Shown here: positions 51,727-60,836 of the stretch, piece after piece
Numbering within the stretch: position 1 is the first letter of the stretch
How the letters are laid out: each line of letters starts with the position of its first letter
From: RHLJ01 sp965601955
GTDB taxonomy: Bacteria; Bacteroidota; Rhodothermia; Balneolales; Balneolaceae
DNA length: 64,000 nt
Assembly (NCBI GenBank): GCA_965601955.1
Contig: OZ271855.1
Coordinates: 1,736,001-1,800,000, forward strand
Reading direction: 5' to 3'
The notes under the pieces: generated by a model
Databases searched by the model: none
Seen by the model: only the letters and a program-made list of their open reading frames with translations
What the model was told of the DNA's origin: nothing
Program-made: the position numbers and the translations under genes

Positions 51727-53688
51727 ATGAAAACGAAAATCAAATTCATCGCATCTGGAATTTTGGTTATTACCATTATAGCAGCATTGGGATGTATATC
51801 ACAAAACAGTGGCAGTGGTGCATTGAGCAGTAATATTGCTGAAAGAGCTTATGTTGCGCCAGGCGAACACGACGAATTCTATGCATTCGTTTCAGGTGGT
51901 TTTAGTGGGCAATTATCGGTTTATGGATTGCCTTCAGGACGCTTGTTTAGGGTAATTCCGGTTTTCTCGGTAGATGCTGAAAAGGCATATGGCTTTAATG
52001 AGGAAACAAAACCTATGCTGGAAACTACTTTTGGATTTATACCCTGGGATGATTCACATCACCCTGATATTTCACAAACTAATGGCGAGATAGATGGGAG
52101 GTGGGTATTTATAAATGCCAATAATACTCCAAGAATTGCGAGAATCAGCCTTGAAACCTTTGAAACGGAAGAGATCATTGAAATCCCAAATAGTGCGGGA
52201 AATCATAGCTCATCTTTTGTAACGGAGAATACGGAATATGTAGTGGCTGGAACTCGCTTTAGTGTTCCAGTTCCTCAACAGGATATTTCTATTGATGAGT
52301 ATAAAAGTAACTTCAAAGGGGCTATCTCATTTATTGGTGTAGATCAGGAATCAGGAAGAATGAATCTTGATTTCCAGATTCTTATGCCAGGATTCAACTA
52401 TGACCTGGCGCATCCCGGAAGAGGAAAGTCTCATGGCTGGATGTTCTTTTCTACATACAATACGGAAGAAGCTAATACCCTCTTAGAAGTAAATGCTTCC
52501 CAAAATGATAAAGATTTCATTGCTGCAATCAATTGGAAGAAGGCTGAAGAGTATATCCAACAGGGAAGATTCAGAGAGATGGAGACTGCATACGCTCACA
52601 ATGTTTATGACGAATCCACTCACTCTGCTACTTCAACCATAAAGAGAACAGTACGGGTACTGGACCCTGCTGAACTACCCGGATTGGTTTATTTCTTACC
52701 AACTCCAAAATCTCCTCACGGGTGTGATGTTGATCCGACTGGCGAATACATCATAGGGAGTGGGAAACTTTCTGCCTCTCTTACCGCTCACTCATTTACA
52801 AAAATGCTGGATGCGATTGAGAATGAAAGATTTGATGGGGACGCTTATGGTATTCCAATTCTTAATTACGATGATGTTGTTGGCGGCGTTGTTGAGCAAG
52901 CAGGTTTAGGCCCTCTTCATACCGAGTTCGATACAGAAGGAAATGGATATACCACGTTCTTCATCTCTTCAGAAGTGGTGAAGTGGAAAGTAGGTACCTG
53001 GGAAGTAGTAGATCGCAAACCGACATACTACTCCGTAGGTCATTTAATGATCCCGGGTGGAAACTCAAGGAAGCCTTTTGGTAAATATTTATTGGCCATG
53101 AATAAAATCACCAAAGATCGATATTTGCCTACAGGTCCGGAGTTAACACATTCAGCACAGTTGTATGACATTTCCGGTGAAAAAATGGAACTCATACTTG
53201 ATTTCCCAACCGTTGGAGAACCTCATTATGCTGCAGGGGCTCCGGCTGATCTTATCGCTCCAAGATCCAAGAAGTTCTATGAGTTGGATGAAAATAATCA
53301 TCCATATTCGATCAAGAATGAAAGTGAGGCAAGAGTCGAGCGTGATGGTAATGTTGTTCACATTTATATGAGCACCATTCGAAGTCACTTTGCACCGGAT
53401 AATATCGAGGGTATTAAAGTAGGGGATATAGTGTATTTCCATGTTACGAACCTTGAACAGGACTTCGATGTGCCTCATGGAATCGGTTTGATAGGTGCGA
53501 ATACTTCTGAGCTACTCATCATGCCCGGTCAGACAGAGACCTTTGTTTGGGAGCCAAAGAAGGTGGGTGTATGGCCATTCTATTGTACAGATTTCTGTTC
53601 TGCATTACACCAGGAGATGCAAGGATATATAAGAGTTTCCCCTAGGAATTCGAATATAGAATTGTCCTGGTCTTTGGATGGGGAATAA
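51727..53688 (+). CDS. nosZ: Nitrous oxide reductase, Sec-type (clade II)
   Basis: A 653-residue copper enzyme reducing N2O to N2. The N-terminus is a Sec-type signal without twin arginines (hydrophobic to AALGC), so it belongs to clade II; Cys 23 may be lipidated. CuZ histidine blocks: DDSHHPDIS, GNHSSSF, SPHGCDVDPTGEY, PLHTEFDTEGN, VGHLMIPGG and HSAQLYD. CuA site: CTDFCSALHQEMQGY (C-x3-C-x3-H-x2-M). Followed by a hairpin and then accessory genes. Periplasmic. Confidence 0.95.
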   Translation: MKTKIKFIASGILVITIIAALGCISQNSGSGALSSNIAERAYVAPGEHDEFYAFVSGGFSGQLSVYGLPSGRLFRVIPVFSVDAEKAYGFNEETKPMLETTFGFIPWDDSHHPDISQTNGEIDGRWVFINANNTPRIARISLETFETEEIIEIPNSAGNHSSSFVTENTEYVVAGTRFSVPVPQQDISIDEYKSNFKGAISFIGVDQESGRMNLDFQILMPGFNYDLAHPGRGKSHGWMFFSTYNTEEANTLLEVNASQNDKDFIAAINWKKAEEYIQQGRFREMETAYAHNVYDESTHSATSTIKRTVRVLDPAELPGLVYFLPTPKSPHGCDVDPTGEYIIGSGKLSASLTAHSFTKMLDAIENERFDGDAYGIPILNYDDVVGGVVEQAGLGPLHTEFDTEGNGYTTFFISSEVVKWKVGTWEVVDRKPTYYSVGHLMIPGGNSRKPFGKYLLAMNKITKDRYLPTGPELTHSAQLYDISGEKMELILDFPTVGEPHYAAGAPADLIAPRSKKFYELDENNHPYSIKNESEARVERDGNVVHIYMSTIRSHFAPDNIEGIKVGDIVYFHVTNLEQDFDVPHGIGLIGANTSELLIMPGQTETFVWEPKKVGVWPFYCTDFCSALHQEMQGYIRVSPRNSNIELSWSLDGE

Positions 53689-53704
53689 CTCTCCCGTTTA
53701 TCAA

Positions 53705-53742
53705 CAAAACTCCTCCGGTGATTTGTCCGGGGGAGTGTTTTA
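53705..53742 (+). terminator. Hairpin between nosZ and the accessory genes
   Basis: AAAACTCCTCCGG and CCGGGGGAGTGTTTT form an imperfect stem, followed by a short T-run. Located 17 bases after nosZ. It could attenuate transcription into nosL-D-F-Y or stabilise the nosZ mRNA. Confidence 0.55.
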
Positions 53743-53769
53743 AAGGTCAACATCTTAATAACTAGTCCA

Positions 53770-54363
53770 GTGAAAAAGTCAAAACTCTTAATGATAACAG
53801 GCGCTCTTTTTCTATTGGCATTATTTGTCTTTCCAATGTGGAATATCACATTGGAAGCTCCCCAGTATCCGGATTCTATAGGTATGGATATCTGGATTAA
53901 TAAAATCACTGACCATAACCCAAATGATATAAAGAACATTAATTTGATGAACCATTATGTAGGAATGAAGCCAATTCCTGAGCATATGCGTGAGTTTGAA
54001 ATATTCCCGTGGGTTATTGGTGTAATGAGCTTTATAGGGGTTACCATAGGATTTATTGGTAAAAGGAATCTTTTCCTGGCTTGGTTCATAATAATGATAG
54101 TACTTGGAGCAGCAGGTATGTACGATTTTTACCTGTGGGAATATGATTATGGACATAATTTAGATCCAAAAGCAGCCATAAAAATACCCGGTCAAGGGTA
54201 TCAGCCTCCGCTTATAGGTCGAAAAGAGATACTGAATTTCACAGCCATATCCCGGCCAATGATAGGAGCATATTTTCTATTCGTGGGTATGTTCATGAGC
54301 CTGTCTGCGTATTTCGTTACAAAGAGAGAAGAACTCAAATTTGAAAAAGAGGAGGTTATATGA
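53770..54363 (+). CDS. Membrane protein of the nos operon (unassigned)
   Basis: A 197-residue protein with about four membrane helices (residues about 7-25, 77-92, 98-118, 158-180). Between helices 1 and 2 is an extracytoplasmic loop with MNHYVGMKPIPEHMREFEIFPW, rich in His, Met and Trp. The start is GTG at 53770. It overlaps nosL by four bases. Many clade II nos clusters carry a membrane protein directly after nosZ, called NosB in some species; similarity to it was not verified. A role in copper handling or electron transfer is a guess. Confidence 0.72.
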   Translation: MKKSKLLMITGALFLLALFVFPMWNITLEAPQYPDSIGMDIWINKITDHNPNDIKNINLMNHYVGMKPIPEHMREFEIFPWVIGVMSFIGVTIGFIGKRNLFLAWFIIMIVLGAAGMYDFYLWEYDYGHNLDPKAAIKIPGQGYQPPLIGRKEILNFTAISRPMIGAYFLFVGMFMSLSAYFVTKREELKFEKEEVI

Positions 54364-54803
54364 ACACTAGACTCCTAATAGCATTGATAAGCCTGGTTGT
54401 AATAGTTTCCTGTTCGATAGAACCGGAAAAGATTAACTATGGAACAGATACCTGCCATTACTGTCAAATGACAATAATTGACGGGAAACACACTTCTCAG
54501 ATGGTAACTAAAAAGGGGAAGGTATATAAATACGACTCTATTGAGTGTCTGATTAATGATACAGCATCAAAAGACTCTGGCTCCGTAGCCTTGTTAATGG
54601 TTGCTGATTTTGCCAACCCTGGGTCTCTGATTAATGCAAAGGAGGCCATGTATCTTGTAAGCGATAGTATTTCCAGTCCAATGGGTGCCAATCTTTCTGC
54701 TTTTATAAGTTTAGAACAACTGAACACCCTAAAGCGGGAAATGGGAGGAACGTCCTATACATGGAAAGAAATAAATCAGGTAATTCTGGATAAAGGAAAT
54801 TAA
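54360..54803 (+). CDS. nosL: NosL copper chaperone
   Basis: A 147-residue lipoprotein (IVSC) that supplies Cu(I) for NosZ maturation. Seen: CHYCQMTI, the conserved Cys/Met copper-binding site, and the late AFISLEQLNTL block. Overlaps the upstream membrane protein by four bases. Length is typical. Confidence 0.92.
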   Translation: MNTRLLIALISLVVIVSCSIEPEKINYGTDTCHYCQMTIIDGKHTSQMVTKKGKVYKYDSIECLINDTASKDSGSVALLMVADFANPGSLINAKEAMYLVSDSISSPMGANLSAFISLEQLNTLKREMGGTSYTWKEINQVILDKGN

Positions 54804-54809
54804 TGCATC

Positions 54810-56051
54810 ATGAGCTTAAGGTATATGATCATAGCGCTGTTTATGTTGTCAATTAATCCCTTTGTTCTTTATGCACAAAGTACAACTGTGTGCAATACCT
54901 GTTCAGTAACAAGTATTTCTGAGGCTATTTCCACGGCTAAGGCTCATGATACTCTATATGTACATGAAGGAGTATATTTCGAATCTGATATCCTGATCGA
55001 TAAGCCCATTACTCTAAAGGGACTGAACTACCCTGTAATTGATGGTCAGGAGAAAGGGAGCATATTGAAAATAGCAGCAGATAGCGTTTCGATATTTGGG
55101 TTTAAATTCAGAAGTGTCGGTTTTAGCCATATCGATGAGTACGCCGCAATACACATATCAAATAGCGAACACTTTCATATTGAGGATAATAGCCTTGAGG
55201 CGGTCTTTTTTGGAATACTTATCGAAAGGGCAAAGTATGGTACCATCAATAACAACACTATTTCAGGTGATGAAAATAAAGAGTTCTATTCAGGGAATGG
55301 GGTTCACGCCTGGCATAGCTCAAACCTGTTTATAGCGGGAAATAGATTGGAGGGAGTTCGGGATGGGATATATTTGGAATTTGTTGATTCAAGCCAGGTT
55401 ATAAATAATGTAAGCCAGAATAATATTCGCTACGGTCTTCATTTCATGTTTTCAAATCATAATGACTATGGACAAAATGAATTTGTCAACAATGGAGCTG
55501 GAGTAGCGGTTATGTTTTCCAAGTTTATCAAAATGAAGGAAAACAGGTTTTATCAAAATTGGGGTACTTCTTCATTTGGTTTGTTACTCAAGGAGATATA
55601 TGATGCTGAAATTGTTGGCAACATTTTTGAGGAAAATACAACTGCGATCCAGGTAGATGGTTCTTCAAGGCTTAATTATACAGCTAACGATTTTATCAGA
55701 AATGGTTGGGCTGTTAAAATAGCGGGGGGCTGTTATAGCAATGTGTTTAAGCAGAACAACTTCACTGCTAACTCATTTGATATTTCTTACAAGAGCAAGA
55801 TTAATGATAATAAGTTTGAAGGGAACTACTGGAGTTCTTATTCAGGGTACGATTTAAATAAGGATGGGATTGGTGATGTACCCTATCATCCTGTTAAGCT
55901 GTTCTCCCATATTGTCAACCAGAGTCCGGAATCTATTGTTCTAATCAGGAGCCTGTTCATAGATATCTTGAATTTCTCAGAGAAAGTCGCTCCTGTTTTT
56001 ACTCCTGTTGACCTTGTAGATCAAAAACCAAAGATGACACTTATACAATGA
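54810..56051 (+). CDS. nosD: NosD periplasmic copper-maturation protein
   Basis: A 413-residue protein with a signal peptide (ends LYAQ) and a right-handed beta-helix of CASH/NosD repeats: LIDKPITLKGLNYPVIDG at the start, then units such as NNTISG, GNRLEGV and NNFTANSFD. NosD works with NosF and NosY in assembling the CuZ centre. Ends with a 4-base overlap with nosF. Confidence 0.93.
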   Translation: MSLRYMIIALFMLSINPFVLYAQSTTVCNTCSVTSISEAISTAKAHDTLYVHEGVYFESDILIDKPITLKGLNYPVIDGQEKGSILKIAADSVSIFGFKFRSVGFSHIDEYAAIHISNSEHFHIEDNSLEAVFFGILIERAKYGTINNNTISGDENKEFYSGNGVHAWHSSNLFIAGNRLEGVRDGIYLEFVDSSQVINNVSQNNIRYGLHFMFSNHNDYGQNEFVNNGAGVAVMFSKFIKMKENRFYQNWGTSSFGLLLKEIYDAEIVGNIFEENTTAIQVDGSSRLNYTANDFIRNGWAVKIAGGCYSNVFKQNNFTANSFDISYKSKINDNKFEGNYWSSYSGYDLNKDGIGDVPYHPVKLFSHIVNQSPESIVLIRSLFIDILNFSEKVAPVFTPVDLVDQKPKMTLIQ

Positions 56052-56755
56052 TTGAGCTAAAAGACATATATAAGAGCTTTGGCAAGATAGAAGTGCTCAA
56101 AGGAGTGAGTTTTGAACATAAAAAAGGGGAAGTACTTACCATATTGGGCCCTAATAGTTCCGGGAAAACCACGCTTATTAAGATCATTTTGGGAATGGTT
56201 ATTCCTCAGAAGGGAGAAATTTATATTGACGGAGAGTTGGTAAATGGGAAATATCAATATCGAAACGGTATTGATTACCTGCCCCAAATTGCCCGGTTCC
56301 CTGATAATCTAACCGTACAAGAGTTGATCAGTTTGATAAAAGAGATGAGAGTTAAGGAATCCAGGGAAGAAAGATTAATCGAAATGTTTAATCTCACTCC
56401 ATTCCTGAAACAGAAGCTCAACAATCTGTCAGGTGGCACAAAGCAAAAGGTTAATCTTGTTCTGGCCTTTATGTTCGACAGTCCAATAATCATTTTAGAC
56501 GAGCCAACAACAGGGTTGGATCCAGCGTCATTAATATCCCTTAAAAAGTTAATTAAAGAAGAAAAGGAGAAAGGGAAAGCAATCATTGTAACTACCCACA
56601 TTCTCAGTTTTGTAGAGGAAATGGCGGATCAGATAGTTTTTTTACTTGAAGGAAAGCTGCACTTCAAAGGCAGTATCAACATGCTTAAGCTGGAGACTAA
56701 TCAGAAAGATCTTGAGCATTCAATTGCCAGCGTAATGAAGGTAAATCATGCTTAA
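56048..56755 (+). CDS. nosF: NosF ABC transporter ATPase
   Basis: A 235-residue ATPase of the NosDFY complex. Seen: Walker A GPNSSGKTTLIK (the usual GAGK is SSGK), signature LSGGTKQK and Walker B IIILDEPTTGLDP, with H-loop TTHILSF. Energises copper or sulfur delivery for CuZ assembly. Overlaps nosD by four and nosY by eight bases. Confidence 0.92.
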   Translation: MIELKDIYKSFGKIEVLKGVSFEHKKGEVLTILGPNSSGKTTLIKIILGMVIPQKGEIYIDGELVNGKYQYRNGIDYLPQIARFPDNLTVQELISLIKEMRVKESREERLIEMFNLTPFLKQKLNNLSGGTKQKVNLVLAFMFDSPIIILDEPTTGLDPASLISLKKLIKEEKEKGKAIIVTTHILSFVEEMADQIVFLLEGKLHFKGSINMLKLETNQKDLEHSIASVMKVNHA

Positions 56756-57530
56756 GATTTTGAAATATAGCTTTTTTGATTTGATGCGTAGCCGATGGAG
56801 TTATTTCTACTTCCTGTTTTTCCTCGCAATAGGATTCAGCCTCCTCTTTTTAAATAGTGACCTCTCAAAAGCCATTATTACTTTGATGAATATCATCATT
56901 GTATTGACGCCTTTAATTGGGATTGTATTTGGTGTAATGTATTTCTACAGTGCAAGAGAATTCAGGGAATTGCTTCTGGCTCAACCTATTAAAAGAGAAG
57001 CTATTTTCATCGGACAATATCTTGGATTAGCTGCTTCACTCAGTGTAAGTCTTTTACTGGGTTTGGGGATTCCTTTTTTATTCTATGGTTTATTTCAATC
57101 AGGAGAGATTATAAATTTCTTACTCCTCATTATTATTGGTGTTCTGCTGACATTTATTTTTGTGGGAATAGCCTTTACGATATCTCTTAAGAACAATAAC
57201 AAGATAAAGGGCTTTGGGTACGCTATTCTTAGCTGGCTTTTCCTTGCTGTAATCTATGACGGACTATTTCTCATTTCACTCATTGTATTACATGAGTATC
57301 CTTTAGATAAATTTACGCTCACTATGACGATGCTAAATCCTATCGACCTGTCCAGGATTCTTATCATACTCAAATTGGATATTTCGGCTCTCCTTGGTTT
57401 TACAGGCGCTTTATTTCAAAAATATTTTGGGACTGGTTTCGGTTTTTTAATTAGCTCTTTTGTTCTTCTGATATGGAGCTCAACCCCTTTGTACCTGATT
57501 TCAAGAATTGCAAAGAAAAGAGACTTCTGA
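56748..57530 (+). CDS. nosY: NosY membrane permease
   Basis: A 260-residue integral membrane protein with about six helices and the family block FYSAREFRELLLAQPIKRE. It pairs with NosF and NosD in assembling NosZ. Overlaps nosF by 8 bases; its end overlaps the annotated start of ppk2 by 23 bases. Confidence 0.92.
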   Translation: MLKILKYSFFDLMRSRWSYFYFLFFLAIGFSLLFLNSDLSKAIITLMNIIIVLTPLIGIVFGVMYFYSAREFRELLLAQPIKREAIFIGQYLGLAASLSVSLLLGLGIPFLFYGLFQSGEIINFLLLIIIGVLLTFIFVGIAFTISLKNNNKIKGFGYAILSWLFLAVIYDGLFLISLIVLHEYPLDKFTLTMTMLNPIDLSRILIILKLDISALLGFTGALFQKYFGTGFGFLISSFVLLIWSSTPLYLISRIAKKRDF

Positions 57531-58440
57531 TTTTAAATTTCTTTCTTTTAAGTACTTGCATCTCAACTCCTATAAGCCTTCATTTACGATTATATCTAAA
57601 TGCAGAAAGGAGGCTTTTATTTATTCCGAGAATGGAAAACTTGAACGGGAAGTGTACAATCAAGAGTTGGATAAACTCCAGGCAGAATTGGTAAAACTTC
57701 AATATTGGATTAAGGAGCAGGGCTTAAAAGTTTGTGTAATTTTTGAAGGTAGGGATGCAGCTGGGAAAGGAGGGGCCATTAAAACGATAGCCCAGGTGAT
57801 GAGCCCAAGAGTGACTCGCATCGTAGCTTTAACAGCTCCTACCGAGAAGGAAAAAAACCAGTGGTATTTTCAGCGATATGTTAATCAACTTCCTACTTCT
57901 GGCGAAATGGTTTTGTTTGACCGTAGCTGGTACAACAGGGCAGGAGTAGAACGAGTGATGGGGTTTTGCACGGAAGAAGAATATTGGGAGTTCCTCAGAA
58001 CCTGTCCGGACTTTGAAAATATGCTTATTAGCTCGGGTATTATTCTTATCAAATATTGGTTTTCCATTTCGGATAAGGAACAAAAAAGGCGATTTGAAGC
58101 ACGGAATGAGGATCCTATGAAACGCTGGAAGTTAAGCCCGATGGATTTAGAAGCCCGGACTCGATGGGTAGATTATTCCAGGGCCAAGGATGTTATGTTC
58201 GAGCAAACTGATACAGAAGAATCACCCTGGTATGTGGTAAATGCGGATATCAAACGGCATGCACGCTTGAATTGCATTCACCATTTGTTATCTAAAATAG
58301 ACTATAAAGATTTAACACCGGATCCTATTGAATTACCCCCTGTAAAAAAAGACCCGAACTACAAACGCCCGCCTATTTCTGGTCAAAAATGGATAGAGGC
58401 TATTTATGGAGAAAACCCGTTAGATGATGAAAGAAGCTAA
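57508..58440 (+). CDS. ppk2: Polyphosphate kinase 2
   Basis: A single-domain PPK2 that transfers phosphate between polyphosphate and nucleotides. Seen: Walker A FEGRDAAGKGGAIK, Walker B-like FDRSWYNRAGVER, and the lid region RRFEARNEDPMKRWKLSPMD. The start is uncertain: ATG 57508 overlaps nosY by 23 bases and the first 35 residues are not family-like, whereas a GTG at 57652 would begin at VYNQELDKL, near the conserved core. Whether it belongs functionally with nos is unclear. Confidence 0.9.
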   Translation: MQRKETSDFKFLSFKYLHLNSYKPSFTIISKCRKEAFIYSENGKLEREVYNQELDKLQAELVKLQYWIKEQGLKVCVIFEGRDAAGKGGAIKTIAQVMSPRVTRIVALTAPTEKEKNQWYFQRYVNQLPTSGEMVLFDRSWYNRAGVERVMGFCTEEEYWEFLRTCPDFENMLISSGIILIKYWFSISDKEQKRRFEARNEDPMKRWKLSPMDLEARTRWVDYSRAKDVMFEQTDTEESPWYVVNADIKRHARLNCIHHLLSKIDYKDLTPDPIELPPVKKDPNYKRPPISGQKWIEAIYGENPLDDERS

Positions 58441-58472
58441 GATCAATAAAAGAAAATGGTTCGAAAATAAAT

Positions 58473-58775
58473 CTAAGTAGATCCGGTAGGAGGGTCATAT
58501 TTTAACTCAATATAATGTGTGAGTTTTACTTTGCTCCCATCATTTTTGTGTACAAATGCTTTTAAGGTAAATGTACCCCAACCATTTGTATATAATCTAA
58601 AACCATTTGAAGGGTTCTTGATACGAACTATTGGTTTCCTAAATGTGGAATGCAAAATGTATTCTACATAATCAATGTTTTGAAGCTCGCCATTCCCGTC
58701 ATCATCTATAAAAGCTTCCCAGTCCCATTTATCATGGCCTTTATAATTCCAGGTATTTCGTAGTTTAAGTGGCAT
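58473..58775 (-). CDS. pYEATS-like domain protein
   Basis: A 100-residue single-domain protein. Seen: WDWEAFIDDDGNGEL, VEYILHSTFRKP (the YEATS-like 'V.Y.LH.TF..P' core), FRLYTNGWGTFTLKAFV and a late acidic segment. This pattern matches the prokaryotic YEATS (pYEATS) domain, an immunoglobulin fold thought to bind modified peptides or act in membrane-associated signalling. It lies 5 bases downstream of a two-TM protein, so the two are one operon. The match is by eye and was not searched. Confidence 0.7.
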   Translation of the reverse strand: MPLKLRNTWNYKGHDKWDWEAFIDDDGNGELQNIDYVEYILHSTFRKPIVRIKNPSNGFRLYTNGWGTFTLKAFVHKNDGSKVKLTHYIELKYDPPTGST

Positions 58776-58780
58776 AAAGT

Positions 58781-59299
58781 TTAGTTTTGAATTAATTCTA
58801 ACTCTCTTCTAGGAGCTCTTGGGTGAAAGTAATCACACTCCCAAGTTTGTCCACTCAATTCATTAAAAACTTTGATTGAAATAAGACAGTCATTTTTTAC
58901 ATTTGGTATATCAATTGTGAGATATCCCGCCTCCCATCGTTGTTCACACTCATTATTAATAATCTCACCATTTACTTCATCGAATAAAGAATAACTACAG
59001 ATGTAATCCAACGCTTTATTAAACTCTTCTGGGATGGCAGTAACATGTATTTTATAATTAACAGCATCTACAATATCTACATCTAGATTCGAAAACTTTA
59101 AGATCATTCTTTGAGATAAAACGAAGATTATTATAAATCCACCAAGTAAACCGCTAGCTTTGAATCCAATACCTAAAAGATTCTCAGAGTTTCCGGTTAC
59201 TTCTGCAGCACTCCCGCCAAGATCAAACATAAAATAGGCTATGAAACTACTAATTATGCTAACAATCGTATATGTAATAAGTGGGCTTTTAAGTTTCAT
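58781..59299 (-). CDS. Two-TM membrane protein paired with the pYEATS-like gene
   Basis: A 172-residue protein. TM helices at about 7-27 and 46-63, then a soluble domain (64-172) with FNKALDYICSYSLFDE, LTIDIPNVKNDCLISIKVF and GQTWECDYFHPRAPRREL. No family was recognised. It is the upstream gene of a two-gene operon with the pYEATS-like protein. A receptor or effector anchor in a signalling or defence pair is inference. The locus is AT-rich compared with flanking genes. Confidence 0.65.
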   Translation of the reverse strand: MKLKSPLITYTIVSIISSFIAYFMFDLGGSAAEVTGNSENLLGIGFKASGLLGGFIIIFVLSQRMILKFSNLDVDIVDAVNYKIHVTAIPEEFNKALDYICSYSLFDEVNGEIINNECEQRWEAGYLTIDIPNVKNDCLISIKVFNELSGQTWECDYFHPRAPRRELELIQN

Positions 59300-59355
59300 A
59301 TAATAAATAACATAGTTATAAAAATAATAACAATTATATACTACAACTCAAAAAA

Positions 59356-60834
59356 TTATAGCTCAGTATACCTCCTAATCCGATCTGTTTCTTCAGGTTT
59401 TGTTCTAAGACTTACCCCAATCAAAAGAATAAGGTTTACAATCAATCCATAGATTCCTTCATGCATGGGGAGCGGTTTGAACTCTGGGTTATATAAGAAA
59501 AACAAGGTGACTAAAATTCCACCGATTAACCCTGCTAATGCTCCTTTCCCGGTTGCTCTGGGCCAATAGAACATGGCAAACATAAGTGGGAACATCTGAG
59601 CGATTCCACCATAAGCTCCCAGGAGGAGCGAGACAATATCGGTTTCAGAGAATACAGCGAAGTAGTAGGCAATTAAGCTTATAATGACCACAAGGATACG
59701 GATGAGGGCACGCTCATTAGTCCCACTAAAAACCCAATCCTTTAGTGAAGGAATTTTTGAAAGCCCATCTCTAACCCCGACCGAAGCAGCAGCGTGAACG
59801 ATAGCATCACCGGAACTCATAGAGGCAGCCAGTGTTCCCGCACATACTAGTCCGATTAATATTACAGGCAAATCCATCTGAAGCAGTACATGAGGTAAGA
59901 TAGAATCGGCAGGGGTTACCCCTGGAAAAGCTAATACTGCTGAAAAGCCAATAATCAAAATAGGAACCAGGAACAACTGAAAGGTTGGATATAAAACCAC
60001 AGTAAGTTTTATGGTTCGGTCACTTTTTGCGGCAAAGGCTTTCATAAAGAAATGAGGCCACATCGAAAAGCCAATAGCTGATACGATCACTGCCGAACTG
60101 AATCCCCACCAATCCCAGGCTTCGCCACCAGAAGTTAGTCCCGGTGCAGTCAAAGCTTGTTTAAATTCCGAATTAATAAGCTGCTCAAACATGGGACCAA
60201 TACCCCCATACATTTTTTCAGGGAGATAGATGCCCAGGAACCACGCTATGACCAGCATAAAAATTCCCTGGAAAGTATTAGTCCATCCCACGCCCATCAC
60301 TCCGCTAAAAAACACATAAATCAGTACCACAAAATAAGCGATTCCTGCTCCCAGCCAGGTTGGAATAGCACCCTCGCTAATGGTATTTAGTACAATGCCG
60401 GCTCCTTTCATTTGTAAAGTGAGGTAGGGGATTAATACCACAACAGTAAGAACAGCTAATATCACGGAAAGAAGCTTGCTATTGTAGCGATCCTCAAGAA
60501 GCTCTGCCTGGGTCACAAACCCATGTTTGGCTCCAATAGCCCTCGCTTTTGGCCCAAAGAAGTAAAAGGGAACCATACCCATGGCTCCATAAGCAATGAT
60601 ATATAGTGCAGCCGCTCCTCTCGAATAAGCCCAACCCGGTCCTCCTAAAAAGGCAAAGGAAGAGAAGATGGAAGCTCCCAGTACGAAATAGAGAATGAAG
60701 ACATTCATAGAGCGGTCGCCCGCTACGTAGCCATCTGTACTGCTTGTGACTTTAAGTCCCGGAATAATGCCCATTACCAACGTGATGATGAGGTATATCC
60801 CACAAATTCCGAGAATAATCATCCAGCTTTCCAA
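59356..60834 (-). CDS. Sodium:solute symporter family protein
   Basis: A 492-residue SSS-family transporter with about 13 TM helices. Seen: the TDGYVAGDRSMN loop, FLGGPGWAYSRGAAALY in TM2-3, and the conserved AGTLAASMSSGDAIVHA. Such proteins import organic solutes with Na+, fitting a marine habitat. It begins with TTG two bases after a small TM gene, which is probably its partner subunit. Substrate unknown. Confidence 0.9.
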   Translation of the reverse strand: MESWMIILGICGIYLIITLVMGIIPGLKVTSSTDGYVAGDRSMNVFILYFVLGASIFSSFAFLGGPGWAYSRGAAALYIIAYGAMGMVPFYFFGPKARAIGAKHGFVTQAELLEDRYNSKLLSVILAVLTVVVLIPYLTLQMKGAGIVLNTISEGAIPTWLGAGIAYFVVLIYVFFSGVMGVGWTNTFQGIFMLVIAWFLGIYLPEKMYGGIGPMFEQLINSEFKQALTAPGLTSGGEAWDWWGFSSAVIVSAIGFSMWPHFFMKAFAAKSDRTIKLTVVLYPTFQLFLVPILIIGFSAVLAFPGVTPADSILPHVLLQMDLPVILIGLVCAGTLAASMSSGDAIVHAAASVGVRDGLSKIPSLKDWVFSGTNERALIRILVVIISLIAYYFAVFSETDIVSLLLGAYGGIAQMFPLMFAMFYWPRATGKGALAGLIGGILVTLFFLYNPEFKPLPMHEGIYGLIVNLILLIGVSLRTKPEETDRIRRYTEL

Positions 60835-60836
60835 GA

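Noticed and set aside
50661..57530. Treating the whole nos operon as a recently transferred island
   Set aside because: No integrase, tRNA or flanking repeats were seen and the composition is like the neighbours.
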